From: Nemophila menziesii
Lineage: Eukaryota; Streptophyta; Magnoliopsida; Boraginales; Hydrophyllaceae
Assembly: GCA_029959085.1 (NCBI GenBank)
Contig: JARWIR010000005.1
Coordinates: 4,838,501 to 4,902,500 of the forward strand
Length of the DNA: 64,000 bases
Direction: 5' to 3'
The notes beneath the pieces were generated by a model, which saw only the letters and a program-made list of their open reading frames with translations, did no database searches and had not been told where the DNA came from. Positions 10,001 through 20,739 of the stretch are shown here, piece after piece. A program made the translations under genes and the position numbers. The stretch's first letter is position 1. Every line of letters starts with the position of its first letter.

Positions 10001-12731
10001 ACACAAAATCATTCTTGAAGATGTTAATGCACGCTCAGTTGAAGGTCAGAGAAGATTAATGCCAGCTATGAAGGATGTGGTGAAGAAAGAGGTGATCAAG
10101 CTTTTAGATGCGGGGATTATTTATCCCATTTCGAGTAGTGAGTGGGTGAGCCCAGTTCAGTGTGTACCGAAGAAGGGAGGAATAACAACAATTCTTAATG
10201 ATAAAAATGAGGCGATTCCTTCAAGAACGGTAGTAGGTTGGAGAGTTTGCATGGATTACAGAAAGCTGAACAAGGCCACCAGAAAAGATCATTTCCCTTT
10301 ACCCTTCATTGATCAGATGTTAGACAAATTAGCCGGAAGGGAATATTACTGTTTCTTGGATGGTTACTCCGGGTACAATCAGATTTACGTGGCTCCAGAA
10401 GATCAACATAAGACTACTTTTACATGCCCATTTGGTACGTTTGCATATCGCAGAATGCCATTTGGGTTGTGTAATGCTCCCGCGACTTTTCAAAGATGCA
10501 TGATGGCCATCTTCTGGGATATGATTGATAATTTCCTAGAAGTGTTTATGGACGATTTCTCCGTGTTTGGTGATGATTTTGATAAGTGTTTGGATAACTT
10601 GGAGAAAGTGTTGGTTAGATGCAAGGAATCAGACTTGGTGTTAAACTGGGAGAAGTGTCATTTCATGGTTCGCGAAGGTATTGTTCTAGGTCACAAAGTT
10701 TCGAGTGCTGGATAAGAAGTTGATAGAGCAAAGATAGAGGTAATTAAAACTCTTCCCCCTCCTGTTTCTGTTAAAGGGGTAAGGAGTTTTCTTGGCCATG
10801 CTGGCTTTTATAGGCGTTTTATTAAGGATTTTTCTAAGATTGCTAAACCATTATGCAACTTACTCGAAAAGGATTGCAAATTCCTTTTTGATGAAGCTTG
10901 TTTAGCGGCCTTCAAAGCAATCAAAGAAAAGCTTATTTCTGCTCCTATAGTGTTACCTCCAGATTGGAATTTACCGTTTGAAGTTATGTGTGATGCGAGT
11001 GATTTGTGTATGGGAGCTGTATTGGGACAGAGGAAAGAAAAGGTTTTTCATTCGATTTACTATGCTAGTAAAACTTTTAGTGGTGCTCAGATTAATTACA
11101 CAGTTACAGAAAAAGAGTTGCTAGCAGTTGTATATTCGTTTGATAAATTTCGCTCTTATCTTCTTGGAGCGAAAGTTATTGTTTATACAGATCATTCCGC
11201 GATCAGATTTCTTATGGAGAAGAAAGATGCGAAACCAAGGTTAATCAGATGGGTGTTATTACTTCAAGAGTTCGATTTAGAGATCAAAGATAGAAAGGGT
11301 TGTGAGAATCAGGTTGCAGATCATCTATCGCGTTTAGAGGGTTCAGAGATGAATAGTGGTACTGAAGCAGTTAGAGAAGAGTTTCCTGATGAGAGTTTAT
11401 TTGTTGTTCGAGATTATGAGGCTCCGTGGTATGCAGATATTGCGAATTTAGTGGTGAGTGGTGTTTTTCCTGAAGGTTCTACTTATCAAGAAAGAAAGAG
11501 GTTAGCTCATCGTGCTAGACAGTTCTTTTGGGAGGATCCGTTCCTCTATAAAGTTTGTGCTGACCAAATGATACGAAGATGTGTAGCAAGGGAAGAGACT
11601 CGAGCCATTATAGCTGGATGCCATGATTCGTTATATGGCGGACATTTCAAGGGAGATAGAACTGCTGCGAAGGTATTTCAATCAGGTTTTTACTGGCCTT
11701 CTCTTATTAAAGATTGTCATGAATATGTTAAGAAGTGTACGAGATGCCAGTTTACCGGAAACATATCTAAGAGGGATGAGATGCCGCGTAATAATGTGTT
11801 AGAGGTTGAGATATTCGATGTTTGGGGCATAGACTTTATGGGTCCCTTCGTTCCTTCAAATGGTAACCTCTACATCTTGTTAGCTGTTGATTATGTGTCT
11901 AAGTGGGTAGAAGCGGTGGCTTTACCTACTAATGATTCACGAGTGGTGATCAAGTTCTTGAAATCACATATTTTCACTAGACATGGCACACCTAGAGTGA
12001 TTATTAGCGATGGTGGATCTCATTTCGTTAATAAATATCTGAAGACTGTTCTAGAGAAGTATGGAGTTAGACACCGTGTATCTACTGCATATCATCCACA
12101 ATCCAATGGTCAAGCTGAAGTATCAAACCGCGAAGTCAAGTCAATCCTAGAGAAAACCGTTGGTCCTACAAGAAAAGATTGGTCAATGAAGTTAGATGAT
12201 GCGTTGTGGGCCTATCGTACTGCGTTTAAGACTCCAGTTGGTGCATCTCCCTATCGTATGGTGTATGGTAAGGCTTGTCACTTACCTTTAGAGCTTGAAA
12301 TGGGTGCCTATTGGGCAATTGCGCAGTTGAACTTAGATCCTATCTTAGCCGGAAAGAATCGTATGATGAAGCTTAATGAACTTGACGAATTCCGTTTGCA
12401 TGCTTATGAAAATGCCAAACTTTATAAAGAAAACACAAAGAAATGGCATGACAATCGGATTCGTCCAAAGAACTTTGAAGTGGGGCAAAGAATATTGAAG
12501 TATAACTCAAAGTTCAGCAATTATCCAGGTAAGTTAAGATCTAAGTGGTCAGGTCCATACATAGTGACCAAAGTTACACCTCATGGGGCGATAGAAATAG
12601 AACATCCACTAGATAACCGTACCTTTATGGTTAACGGTCACAGATTGAAGATATACCATGGAGGTGAAGATACCAATCGCTCGGAAGATCCACATCCCGG
12701 GGAGGTCATGTATCTCCTCGAGACTCCTTAG
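7099..12731 (+). pseudogene. E1 gag-pol polyprotein, disabled
   Basis: Starts at ATG 7099 about 110 bases after the PBS. Gag runs to 8484: a retrotransposon gag domain at roughly residues 140-290 and a CX2CX4HX4C zinc knuckle at residues 362-375. Compared with E2, a one-base loss just before 8484 causes a stop after YDEN, and the pol frame resumes one frame back. Protease (DLGAS near 9218), RT (FMDDF near 10547) and the start of the connection follow to 10715, where a leucine codon position reads TAA. RNase H (CDASD near 10990) and integrase continue in frame to 12731. Two 21-bp repeat units in the gag-pol linker present in E2 are absent. Other long domains look intact, so inactivation is recent. 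Confidence 0.92.
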
Positions 12732-13872
12732 AAGCGTGAGGTAACCCGTCGAGCTTAACGACGTTAAACAAAAGCCAATTATTTGTATATTAGCTGAGTT
12801 TTTACATTTTTGCAATTTAGATTAGTTTGATTTTCGTAATTTGATTGTTTTTATTAAGAAATGAGGAAGGGTAGTTGTTTTTAATGATTTCAGGGGTAAA
12901 AAGGACTTGAGTTTGGGGTCGATTTGGCGAAAACAGAAGAAACATATATGTTGGATGTCCAGGAGAAACCGGGAACCCGGTTTCACAAAACCGGGAACCC
13001 GGTTTCGGAGCTGGTACCAACACTATATACGCAGCATCTTGCGTTTTGGGTTCATGACACAGCGTCGGAACCGGGAACCCGCATTTGGCGAAACCGGGTA
13101 CCCGGTTTTGGTGCTGTAACTTTTGAAAATCTCTGACCCAGCGTTTTGGTGGCTTGCGTTTTGCTGCGTTTTAGTTCGCGCCATCGACACAAAACCGGGA
13201 ACCCGCATTCCACAGAACCGGGTACCCGGTTTCGGAGCTGCTGATGGTGAAATTCTCTGGTCCAGCGTTTTGGGGTACTGCGTTTTGGCGCGTTTTGACT
13301 CGCGCCATCGAGAAAATCCGGGAACCCGCATTTCACAGAACCGGGTACCCGGTTTCGGCAAGTAAAATCCCTGACCCCGCGTCTTGGGGTCCAGCGTTTT
13401 GAAAAAAAAAAAAGAAAAAAAAAAGAGTACATAATTGTTTTTCCGCGCCGCCACAGCGACGCGGAACCGGGAACCCGGTTTGAAAGCTGTGAGAGGCGGT
13501 TTTGGGTATTTTAACCTAGTTTTCTTAGCCTCTTCTGCAAGTTTTTACCTAAAACGCACCAATAGCCTCCCCACCTCCGAAATTCATCTACCAAAACACT
13601 ATATATCATCAAATCCTACCATCTTTCACCACAAAAACATAAGATCAACTCACCTCATCTCCAAAATAACATCAAATCCTTAGTTTTTCCCAAGATTCTT
13701 CTTCAACCAATTCCTTAAATTAAACCCAATTCTTTCTTCTCCCATACAAATTAACTAAGACCCATCTCATATTTCACCTAGTTCTTAAATTCTTAAACCT
13801 CAAAACATCAAAATTTTAAACTTTTCCCTAAGTTTTTCATTATTTGAAGTTTTGAGTTTGGGGTGAAAAGAG
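12732..13872 (+). other. E1 spacer between pol and env-position ORF
   Basis: About 1.1 kb with no supported gene. It contains the palindromic array (separate entry), an A-rich tract near 13400-13425, and an AT-rich leader just before ATG 13873. The short ORFs here are by-products of the repeats. Confidence 0.7.
12965..13480 (+). repeat. Palindromic GC-rich tandem array in E1
   Basis: Nine copies of CCGGGAACCCGG/C or CCGGGTACCCGG start at 12969, 12991, 13071, 13094, 13195, 13218, 13318, 13341 and 13467. Six of them sit as pairs 23 bp apart within a unit repeated every 123-124 bp. Units also share GCGTTTTGG and CGCGCCATCGA. AACCGGGTACCCGGTT is a perfect 16-bp palindrome. Function unknown. Confidence 0.88.
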
Positions 13873-15189
13873 ATGACTAACAGAACCAGTGATTTCCGAA
13901 GAACTGCTCCTAGAAGAAAGACCACCATTGGTGGTTCTCAAGAACAAGCTATTGAGATTCCTGATTCGCGTCCTAAACGAAAAATTGACGAAGTTAAGCT
14001 TGATTCTAACAGAAAAGAAATCACAGGTCAAAAGAGAAGATTAATTGATGAGATTGAAAGTGAGAAGGAACCAGAAGAGGAAATTATGAAGAACATTGAG
14101 AAGGAAACTGAACAAGAGATTCCGGAAGCACCCGTTCAAAAACCTCCGCGTATGAAGATGTGGGCCCACAAGCCTAAGAGGGTTTACACTTGTTGGAATA
14201 CTCAGGTTCGTGAAAGAATTGAATTTTTGAAATTTGGTGAGGAGACGAATTTTCCTAAGGGTATTATGAGTAGTGATTACAAGGAATATGCTGTGACATG
14301 TGCTAAGTTTGGTTGGAAAGAGTTACAAGAAAGGAAGCTTGAGTTTATTCCTACTTTTGTGCGCGAATTTTACGAAGGTTTAGCTACCTCCCATGATGCC
14401 ATTGATATCCGCAAAAAGGTAGTTCCTTTCTCTATTGAACGTATTCGAAAATCATTGAAACTACCCAACTTTTCTGGAACATGCCCCTTCCAAGAAACTC
14501 TTAATGACCCTTCTTTTGATTTTGAATCCCTTTGGGGGACCGTTCTTGTTAATGGGACTAGCCCAATTCCTGAAGGTGAGAGATATCCTGGACAGTTTTA
14601 CAGCAGTAGTTTGACACCTCGTGCTAAGGTTTGGTCTCGTTTCGTAATACCCACTTTCTTTGGTATTAAACACACTTCCGAGTTGAAGAAAGAGCATATC
14701 CTTGTTATTAAGTGTATTTTGGAGGAGAAACCATTTGATGTTGCTAAGATCATTTATGATACAATCATGGAGTTCGCGAAATCACCAATGAAACAACAAA
14801 ATCTGAAGTTTCCTTGTACTATTACTCAGTTGTGTCTAGACGCAAAGATTCCGCGTAAGGACGCAGATATTGATACTGTTTCAGTTGGTGTGAGTATAGC
14901 TTTGAGCACAATCAAGAACATCCATGAAGAGGCAACACGAGCTACAAGAAGTCCAAGAACTCCTCAATCAAAGAAAGCGAAAACTGTTCCTGAGTTGGAA
15001 TCCAAGATTCAGATGTTGGAAAAGAATCAGGAGAAGATGCTTGCTACCTTGGGAAACGTTACAAAAGAATTGGACCTGCTTCGAAATTTAATCCTAGGCG
15101 TAAATACACTTCAAAACGCGATTTATGATACTGTTACGCGAGATAAAGGTCCAGAACGCAACACCGATAACCAGCCTCGCGCTGGTTAA
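13873..15189 (+). CDS. E1 env-position ORF (plant transposon protein domain)
   Basis: 438 codons, uninterrupted, in the third-ORF position of Athila elements. The N-terminal 90 residues are polar and rich in Lys, Arg and Glu. Residues about 105-345 resemble the domain annotated in plant retroelements as putative plant transposon protein: VREFYEGLAT, KKVVPFSIERI, LTPRAKVWSRF, HILVIKCILEEKPFDVAKII, then FPCTITQLCLDAKI. Residues about 375-425 show leucine-type heptads typical of a coiled coil. I see no signal peptide or transmembrane segment, so an envelope role is not supported; role unknown. E2 encodes a near-identical protein. Its stop lies about 75 bp before the E2 insertion. Confidence 0.8.
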   Translation: MTNRTSDFRRTAPRRKTTIGGSQEQAIEIPDSRPKRKIDEVKLDSNRKEITGQKRRLIDEIESEKEPEEEIMKNIEKETEQEIPEAPVQKPPRMKMWAHKPKRVYTCWNTQVRERIEFLKFGEETNFPKGIMSSDYKEYAVTCAKFGWKELQERKLEFIPTFVREFYEGLATSHDAIDIRKKVVPFSIERIRKSLKLPNFSGTCPFQETLNDPSFDFESLWGTVLVNGTSPIPEGERYPGQFYSSSLTPRAKVWSRFVIPTFFGIKHTSELKKEHILVIKCILEEKPFDVAKIIYDTIMEFAKSPMKQQNLKFPCTITQLCLDAKIPRKDADIDTVSVGVSIALSTIKNIHEEATRATRSPRTPQSKKAKTVPELESKIQMLEKNQEKMLATLGNVTKELDLLRNLILGVNTLQNAIYDTVTRDKGPERNTDNQPRAG

Positions 15190-15259
15190 GATACGTTTTC
15201 TAAACTTTCCTCTTAGTGTACATTAGTTTAAATGCTTTATTGAGTCTTTTCGAGTCGTG

Positions 15260-15264
15260 GGGAC
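15260..15264. repeat. Target site duplication of E2, left copy
   Basis: GGGAC precedes the E2 LTR and is repeated at 28107-28111. Removing E2 and one copy gives GTGGGGACACGACTC, which matches the uninterrupted equivalent inside E2 itself near 18236-18245 (complement), confirming the insertion point. Confidence 0.92.
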
Positions 15265-16821
15265 TGGTGGTCCTTTGTGTGTTCTAAATAAATGCAAATA
15301 ATAATCGAACCACAACCGCAAGTGTACGGTTGTCCCAAGTAGTAATTCTGATAATCAGATTCGTTCCAAGGACGGATGGTTGATCACAATGTTTATGCAA
15401 ATAGCGATTGATGCACTTATGAAAATGAAAGAGGATAAATTGTTTGTTTTGGTTTTGTTTATTATAACTAAATGAAAGATAAAATAATAATGCAAGTAAA
15501 AGATAAGACGCAAGTAAAAAGTATGAAAACGCAATATGAGATGTAGTACTTGAGAACGCAAGGATCCTCCTAATTTTACTTTCTAACTTATGTTGTTTAA
15601 GGGTTAAATCAGTCAATTACAATGGTCGGGATTCTAATATCCTTATACCCCCGTCAGGGTGGACTATAAGGCGATCCTAAAGTGTCACTAGTCCCGTCAG
15701 GGTAAATATGATCCACCGTTGGATGATTAAGATTTATTACCACATTGGCCCTAGGATTAACTAAGTTCGTCAGAATCAATAGTTTTTATCCTAGATTGAA
15801 CAATTATTTCTGCACCTAAACCCCCCGTCAGGATGATCCATACGCCACATATATGGAATAGCTTAGATACTAATACCTAATTTTAGTTCGCGACTCTAAA
15901 ATCAGTAAACATTCACAAATTGTCGAAAAAAGTAAAAGCCCTAATTTAATTTAATTCAATAAAACCCAAATTCAACATTCGTTATAATAATAAAATCAAG
16001 ATTCACCCATTGTTTGTTCTCAAGCACTAATGGAAATTTAGCTCATATTGAAATTAAAAACTAAATAAAAAGAAATGGAATTCATATTCGTTACAAAATT
16101 AAAATAAAAGAAAAACCTAATTTTCGGAATAAGAATGACTACGAACGGAGCTATAGACCCACTCCAGCTCTTGTAGCTTCTCCTTTCTTCCTGCTGTAGC
16201 TTCTCTGGTGTTTTTAATCTTGTGGAAAGTGAATTGTGTTTAAAATAAGAGTCCAGACCTCCTTTTATAGTTAAAAATTCGGACTAGGGCTTGGACCAGA
16301 AAATAAAAGCCTAATTAAATGTCCAAGCCCACTTTCTAAGCCCAAAATCCCGTAACTGATGACAGGCCTTCACTAAAACTGCTTTTCCCGATGCGTTACA
16401 ACTCCGATTGACCTCATTCCAGTTGCTAAAGTTCCGTACTTCGATAAGGAATGTTTTCTCTTCAAAGGTCAGCGGCTCAATCAGCTCTTAAGTACCTCGA
16501 AAACAGCAATCAAGGGCCTGGAAAATGGATTTTTAGCTCTAAAATAAAATCTTCGGGATTTCTCTTCAAGTCTTGACTCTATCTTTTGATCTTTGACTTT
16601 ATCTTCGGATTCCTTTCCTAGCTAACATCTAAAAACCTGTAAACTTTACACTAAAAATACCAATATTACGCGCAAAAGTTTAATAATTCAAAAATGCTAG
16701 AAATAAAAAGGGAAATCCGAATTATTGCATATTTCATTCAAAAGTCTATCGAATTAATTAAATAAACACCAAAAATGATGTCTCCTAAGGGTCTAAAATA
16801 AGAACAATTAGGGAGACATCA
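15265..16821 (-). repeat. E2 3' LTR (1557 bp)
   Basis: Complement begins TGATGTCTCC (ending at 16821) and ends ACCACCA at 15265. It appears identical to 26550-28106. It differs from the E1 LTRs by roughly one base in ten in the stretches I compared, although ends, TATA region and CCTGACGG motifs are shared. Confidence 0.93.
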
Positions 16822-16836
16822 AGACCCCCAACTCAA
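16822..16836 (-). other. E2 polypurine tract
   Basis: Complement reads TTGAGTTGGGGGTCT directly before the LTR TG, matching E1 at 29506-29520. It is the expected plus-strand primer position, although the purine run (GGGGG) is short. Confidence 0.65.
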
Positions 16837-18310
16837 ACCTTTGTCGTCCCGACAAAGCAAAACAAAATAAAACGAGGGGTAGAAGCAAACGTATAAACAC
16901 ATAGAAGCTAGCAAATAAACCCTAAAGCAATTCCTAAGATAAATCTCATATAGCAAACTTTAAAAATTAACATCTACATACACTAATCATGCAACATCAA
17001 ACATAAATAATCTCAATCATAAAATTAAAGTCGCAATGCTTGAAGGTTACACTTGTACTCATCTCTGTATGATGGCTATAGGGTGGTCATTAATCCTACC
17101 TCGCTTTGAACGTTCCACCTAGTCTATTCCCTATTAACAGAATCATAAATTCACTATGCACTTAGGAATCACGAGGTCTTTACGGTTATAATATTGGCTT
17201 AAGGACGGGTATGGATGTATATTTGGTAAATTTGAAGTGAGCTTTTGGCTCTCTCCTCACTTACCATCAACAGTGTCCTCGAGCTTGAGTTAACGCTCAA
17301 AAAGATGTTCTCACTCACCCATATACGCAACAATTTAGCGTCCCATGTCTACCCACTATTAACAAGATGATTTTCAGATAATTCCACTTTGCCGGATGTT
17401 TTATTCATTCATATTTTTCTTTTTCTTTTCTTTTCTCTTTTTTTTTTTTTTTTTTTTTTGTACAGAAGCAAACCGGGTTCCCGGTTTTGATGAATCCGGG
17501 TTCCCGGATCCTACTGTATGATTTTTCAAAAATTTTCATTTTTTCTTTCTTTTTCATTTTTCTTCATTCCCGGCAAAGGGTTACAAGTATATATCATCTG
17601 CAATTGTGTTACAATACAAAACACATCGATCCCTACCCATTTAATTCCCCATATGTGGTCCCACCACCCCAAACTCAAGCTCGAGACATGTCTCAGGATT
17701 GTGATTCAAGTGCGGGTCATATGGTCATGCCTAATAATCTAAGGGATAATGGCTTATATCGTGGCTACAAAGAAAAGGCTACAGGCTCAAAGTGGGCTAA
17801 GACGGATAATAATTAATACAAGGGATAGAAGGCTAAAAAGGCACAAATGGCTAATAAAGAACTGCCCCTATCATTTTCCTAAGTACATAGCTTGTCTTTA
17901 GTTCATATCTAGGTGGGTTCTCTACTAATTAGGATTTCACGTTCTACACACCAAACATATTCCTTGAGTACAAGCTTACTTCATTTGCATTGTTAATTAA
18001 TTTTTCCTATCAATTACCTATGTTCGCATGCAATTGTAAGTGCGTTTTATATCAATCCCTAAAGTCCACTATTTACTATCATAGATTTATCAAAAGTATG
18101 CTTAAAGGGATATTTAAAAATTTCTACAGTCAAACGCAACTCCGAAAATTCTTTTATTGAAAGCAAATAAAGCAAATAACACATAAAAATTGGGATGAGG
18201 CAACGAACCCCACCCCAAACTCAAAAATGAGTCGTGTCCCCACGACTCGAAAAGACTCAATAAAGCATTTAAACTAATATATACTAAGAGGAAAGTTTAG
18301 AAAACGTATC
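16837..18310 (-). other. E2 3' noncoding region
   Basis: About 1.5 kb between the env-position stop and the PPT. It holds two CCGGGTTCCCGG palindromes (17473 and 17496), a pyrimidine-rich tract (17410-17460) and an antisense ORF (separate entry). It is closely similar to E1 28112-29505, about 1% different in the part compared. Confidence 0.7.
17487..17816 (+). CDS. Antisense ORF in E2 3' region, hypothetical
   Basis: 109 codons running antisense to E2. The last ~80 residues (from SRQRVTSIYHLQL to the AKTDNN end) recur in E1 at 28530-28835 (-) with only about three substitutions in that part; the N-terminus differs. It contains no known domain. Conservation may only reflect young age of the copies. 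Antisense ORFs in this position are known in some Tat-lineage elements, so it is recorded at low confidence. Confidence 0.25.
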   Translation: MMNPGSRILLYDFSKIFIFSFFFIFLHSRQRVTSIYHLQLCYNTKHIDPYPFNSPYVVPPPQTQARDMSQDCDSSAGHMVMPNNLRDNGLYRGYKEKATGSKWAKTDNN

Positions 18311-19627
18311 TTAACCAGCGCGAGGCTGGTTATCGGTGTTGCGTTCTGGACCTTTATCTCGCGTAACAGCATCATAAATCGCGTTTTGAAGTGTATTTAC
18401 GCCTAGGATTAAATTTCGAAGTAGGTCCAATTCTTTTGTAACGTTTCCCAAGGTAGCAATCATCCTCTCCTGATTCTCTTCCAACACCTGAATCTTCGCT
18501 TCCAACTCAGGTACAGTTTTCGCTTTCTTTGATTGAGGAGTTCTTGGACTTCTTGTAGCTCGTGTTGCTTCTTCATGGATGTTCTTGATTGTGCTCAAAG
18601 CTATACTCACACCAACTGAAACAATGTCAATATCTGCGTCCTTACGAGGAATCTTTGCGTCTAAACACAACTGAGTAATAGTACAAGGAAACTTCAGATT
18701 TTGTTGTTTCATTGGTGATTTCGCGAACTCCATGATTGTATCATAAATGATCTTAGCAACATCAAATGGTTTCTCCTCCAAAATACACTTAATAACAAAT
18801 ATGTGCTCTTTCTTCAACTCGGAAGTGTGTTTAATACCAAAGAAAGTGGGTATTATGAAACGAGACCAAACCTTAGCACGAGGTGTCAAACTACTGCTGT
18901 AAAACTGTCCAGGATACCTTTCACCTTCAGGAATTGGGCTAGTCCCATTAACAAGCACGGTCCCCCAAAGGGATTCAAAATCAAAGGAAGGGTCATTAAG
19001 AGTTTCTTGGAAGGGGCATGTTCCAGAAAAGTTGGGTAGTTTCAATGATTTCCGAATACGTTCAATAGAGAAAGGAACTACCTTTTTGCGGATATCAATG
19101 GCATCATGTGAGGTAGCTAAACCTTCGTAAAATTCTCGCACAAAAGTAGGAATAAACTCAAGCTTCCTTTCTTGTAACTCTTTCCAACCAAACTTAGCAC
19201 ATGTCACAGCATATTCCTTGTAATCACTACTCATAATACCCTTAGGAAAATTCGTCTCCTCACCAAATTTCAAAAATTCAATTCTTTCACGAACCTGAGT
19301 ATTCCAACAAGTGTAGACCCTCTTAGGTTTGTGGGCCCACATCTTCATACGCGGGGGTTTTTGAACAGTTGCTTCCGGAATCTCTTGTTCAGTTTCCTTC
19401 TCAATGTTCTTCGCAATTTCCTCTTCTTGTTCCATCTCACTTTCAATCTCATCAATCAATCTCCTCTTTAGACCTGTGATTTCTTTTCTGTTAGAATCAA
19501 GCTTAACTTCGTTAATTTTTCGTTTAGGACGCGAATCAGGAATCTCAATAGCTTGTTCTTGTGAACCACCAATGGTGGTCTTTCTTCTAGGAGCAGTTCT
19601 TCGAAAATCACCGGTTCTGTTAGTCAT
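18311..19627 (-). CDS. E2 env-position ORF (plant transposon protein domain)
   Basis: 438 codons, same length as the E1 copy, with scattered substitutions concentrated in the N-terminal acidic region (residues ~40-90) and in the coiled-coil segment (EAKIQVLEENQERM). The core domain (residues ~105-345) is almost unchanged. It has no signal peptide or membrane helix. It lies 1.1 kb downstream of gag-pol, so it needs either a spliced or a separate transcript; no obvious internal promoter is seen. Confidence 0.8.
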   Translation of the reverse strand: MTNRTGDFRRTAPRRKTTIGGSQEQAIEIPDSRPKRKINEVKLDSNRKEITGLKRRLIDEIESEMEQEEEIAKNIEKETEQEIPEATVQKPPRMKMWAHKPKRVYTCWNTQVRERIEFLKFGEETNFPKGIMSSDYKEYAVTCAKFGWKELQERKLEFIPTFVREFYEGLATSHDAIDIRKKVVPFSIERIRKSLKLPNFSGTCPFQETLNDPSFDFESLWGTVLVNGTSPIPEGERYPGQFYSSSLTPRAKVWSRFIIPTFFGIKHTSELKKEHIFVIKCILEEKPFDVAKIIYDTIMEFAKSPMKQQNLKFPCTITQLCLDAKIPRKDADIDIVSVGVSIALSTIKNIHEEATRATRSPRTPQSKKAKTVPELEAKIQVLEENQERMIATLGNVTKELDLLRNLILGVNTLQNAIYDAVTRDKGPERNTDNQPRAG

Positions 19628-20014
19628 CTCTTTTCACTCCAAACTCAAAACTTCAAATAATGAAAAACTTAGAGAAAAAGTTTAGAATTTTGATGTTTTG
19701 AGGCTTAGGAATTGAAGAACTAGGGTGAATATGAGATGGGTCTTGATTAATTTGAATGGGAGAAGAAAGAATTGGGTTTTAGTTTAGGATTTGATGAAGA
19801 AGAATCTTGGGAAAAACTAAGGATTTGATGTTATTTTGGAGAGGAGGTGAGTTGATCTTATGTTTTTGTGGTGAAAGAGGGTAGGATTTGATGATATATA
19901 GTGTTTTGGTAGATGAATTTCGGAGGTGGGGAGGCTATTGGTGCGTTTTAGGTACAAACTTGCAAAAGAGGCTAAGAAAACTAGGTTAAAATACCCAAAA
20001 CCGCCTCTCACAGC

Positions 20015-20091
20015 TTTCAAACCGGGTTCCCGGATTTGGAAAACCGGGTCCCCGGTTCCGCGTCGCTGTGACGGCGCGGAAAAATAATTGT

Positions 20092-20164
<73 letters not shown>

Positions 20165-20510
20165 AAAACGCACCAAAATGCTGGACCCCAAGACGCTGGG
20201 TCAGGGATTTTGCTCGCCGAAACCGGGTACCCGGTTCTGTGGAATGCGGGTTCCCGGATTTTCTCGATGGCGCGAATGAAAACGCGCCAAAACGCAGCAC
20301 CCTGAAACGCTGGACCAGAAAATTTCACCAACAGCAGCTCCGAAACCGGGTACCCGGTTCTGCCAAATGCGGGTACCCGGATTTGTGTCGATGGCGCGAA
20401 TGAAAACGCACGAAAACGCAAGCCACCAAGACGCTGGGTCAGGGAATTTCAGAAATTACAGCACCAAAACCGGGTACCCGGTTCTGTGGAATGCGGGTTC
20501 CCGGTTTCTC
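20015..20510 (-). repeat. Palindromic GC-rich array in E2
   Basis: Eight CCGGG(T/A)(A/T)CCCGG-type palindromes or near-palindromes start at 20022, 20044, 20223, 20246, 20346, 20369, 20470 and 20493. Six form 23-bp-spaced pairs repeated about every 123-124 bp, the same architecture as E1. Several variants differ only in the central two bases (GTTC, GTAC, GTCC). Confidence 0.87.
20096..20163 (-). repeat. 68-bp homopolymer (poly-T on +, poly-A in E2 sense)
   Basis: An uninterrupted run of 68 T inside the E2 spacer. E1 has a 12-A plus 10-A interrupted tract at the same place (13401-13425), so this is an expansion of an existing A-tract. Its length may be affected by sequencing error. Confidence 0.9.
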
Positions 20511-20739
20511 CTGGACATCCAACCTCTTTTTCTTCTGTTTTCGCCAAATCGACCCCAAACTCAAGTCCTTTTTACCCCTGAAATCATCAAAAACAACTAC
20601 CCTTCCTCATTTCTTAATAAAAACAATAAAATTACGAAAATCAAACTAATCTAAATTGCAAAAATAGAAAAACTCAGCTAATATACAAGTAATTGGCTTT
20701 TGTTTAACGTCGTTAAGCTCGACGGGTTACCTCACGCTT

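Noticed and set aside
12960..13490. Possible CRISPR-like array
   Set aside because: Regular repeats exist, but the units are palindrome pairs in similar 124-bp tandem copies, without unique spacers, in a plant retrotransposon.
13435..13683. 82-codon ORF before the E1 third ORF
   Set aside because: Partly palindrome-derived; the E2 counterpart frame continues into the homopolymer, so it is likely untranslated leader.
15284..15616. 110-codon LTR ORF (- strand), repeated at 26569-26901
   Set aside because: Duplicate through LTR identity; no domain and no E1 counterpart.
20017..20421. ORFs with long poly-Lys or poly-Phe tracts
   Set aside because: Products of the 68-T homopolymer and the palindrome array; not conserved in E1.
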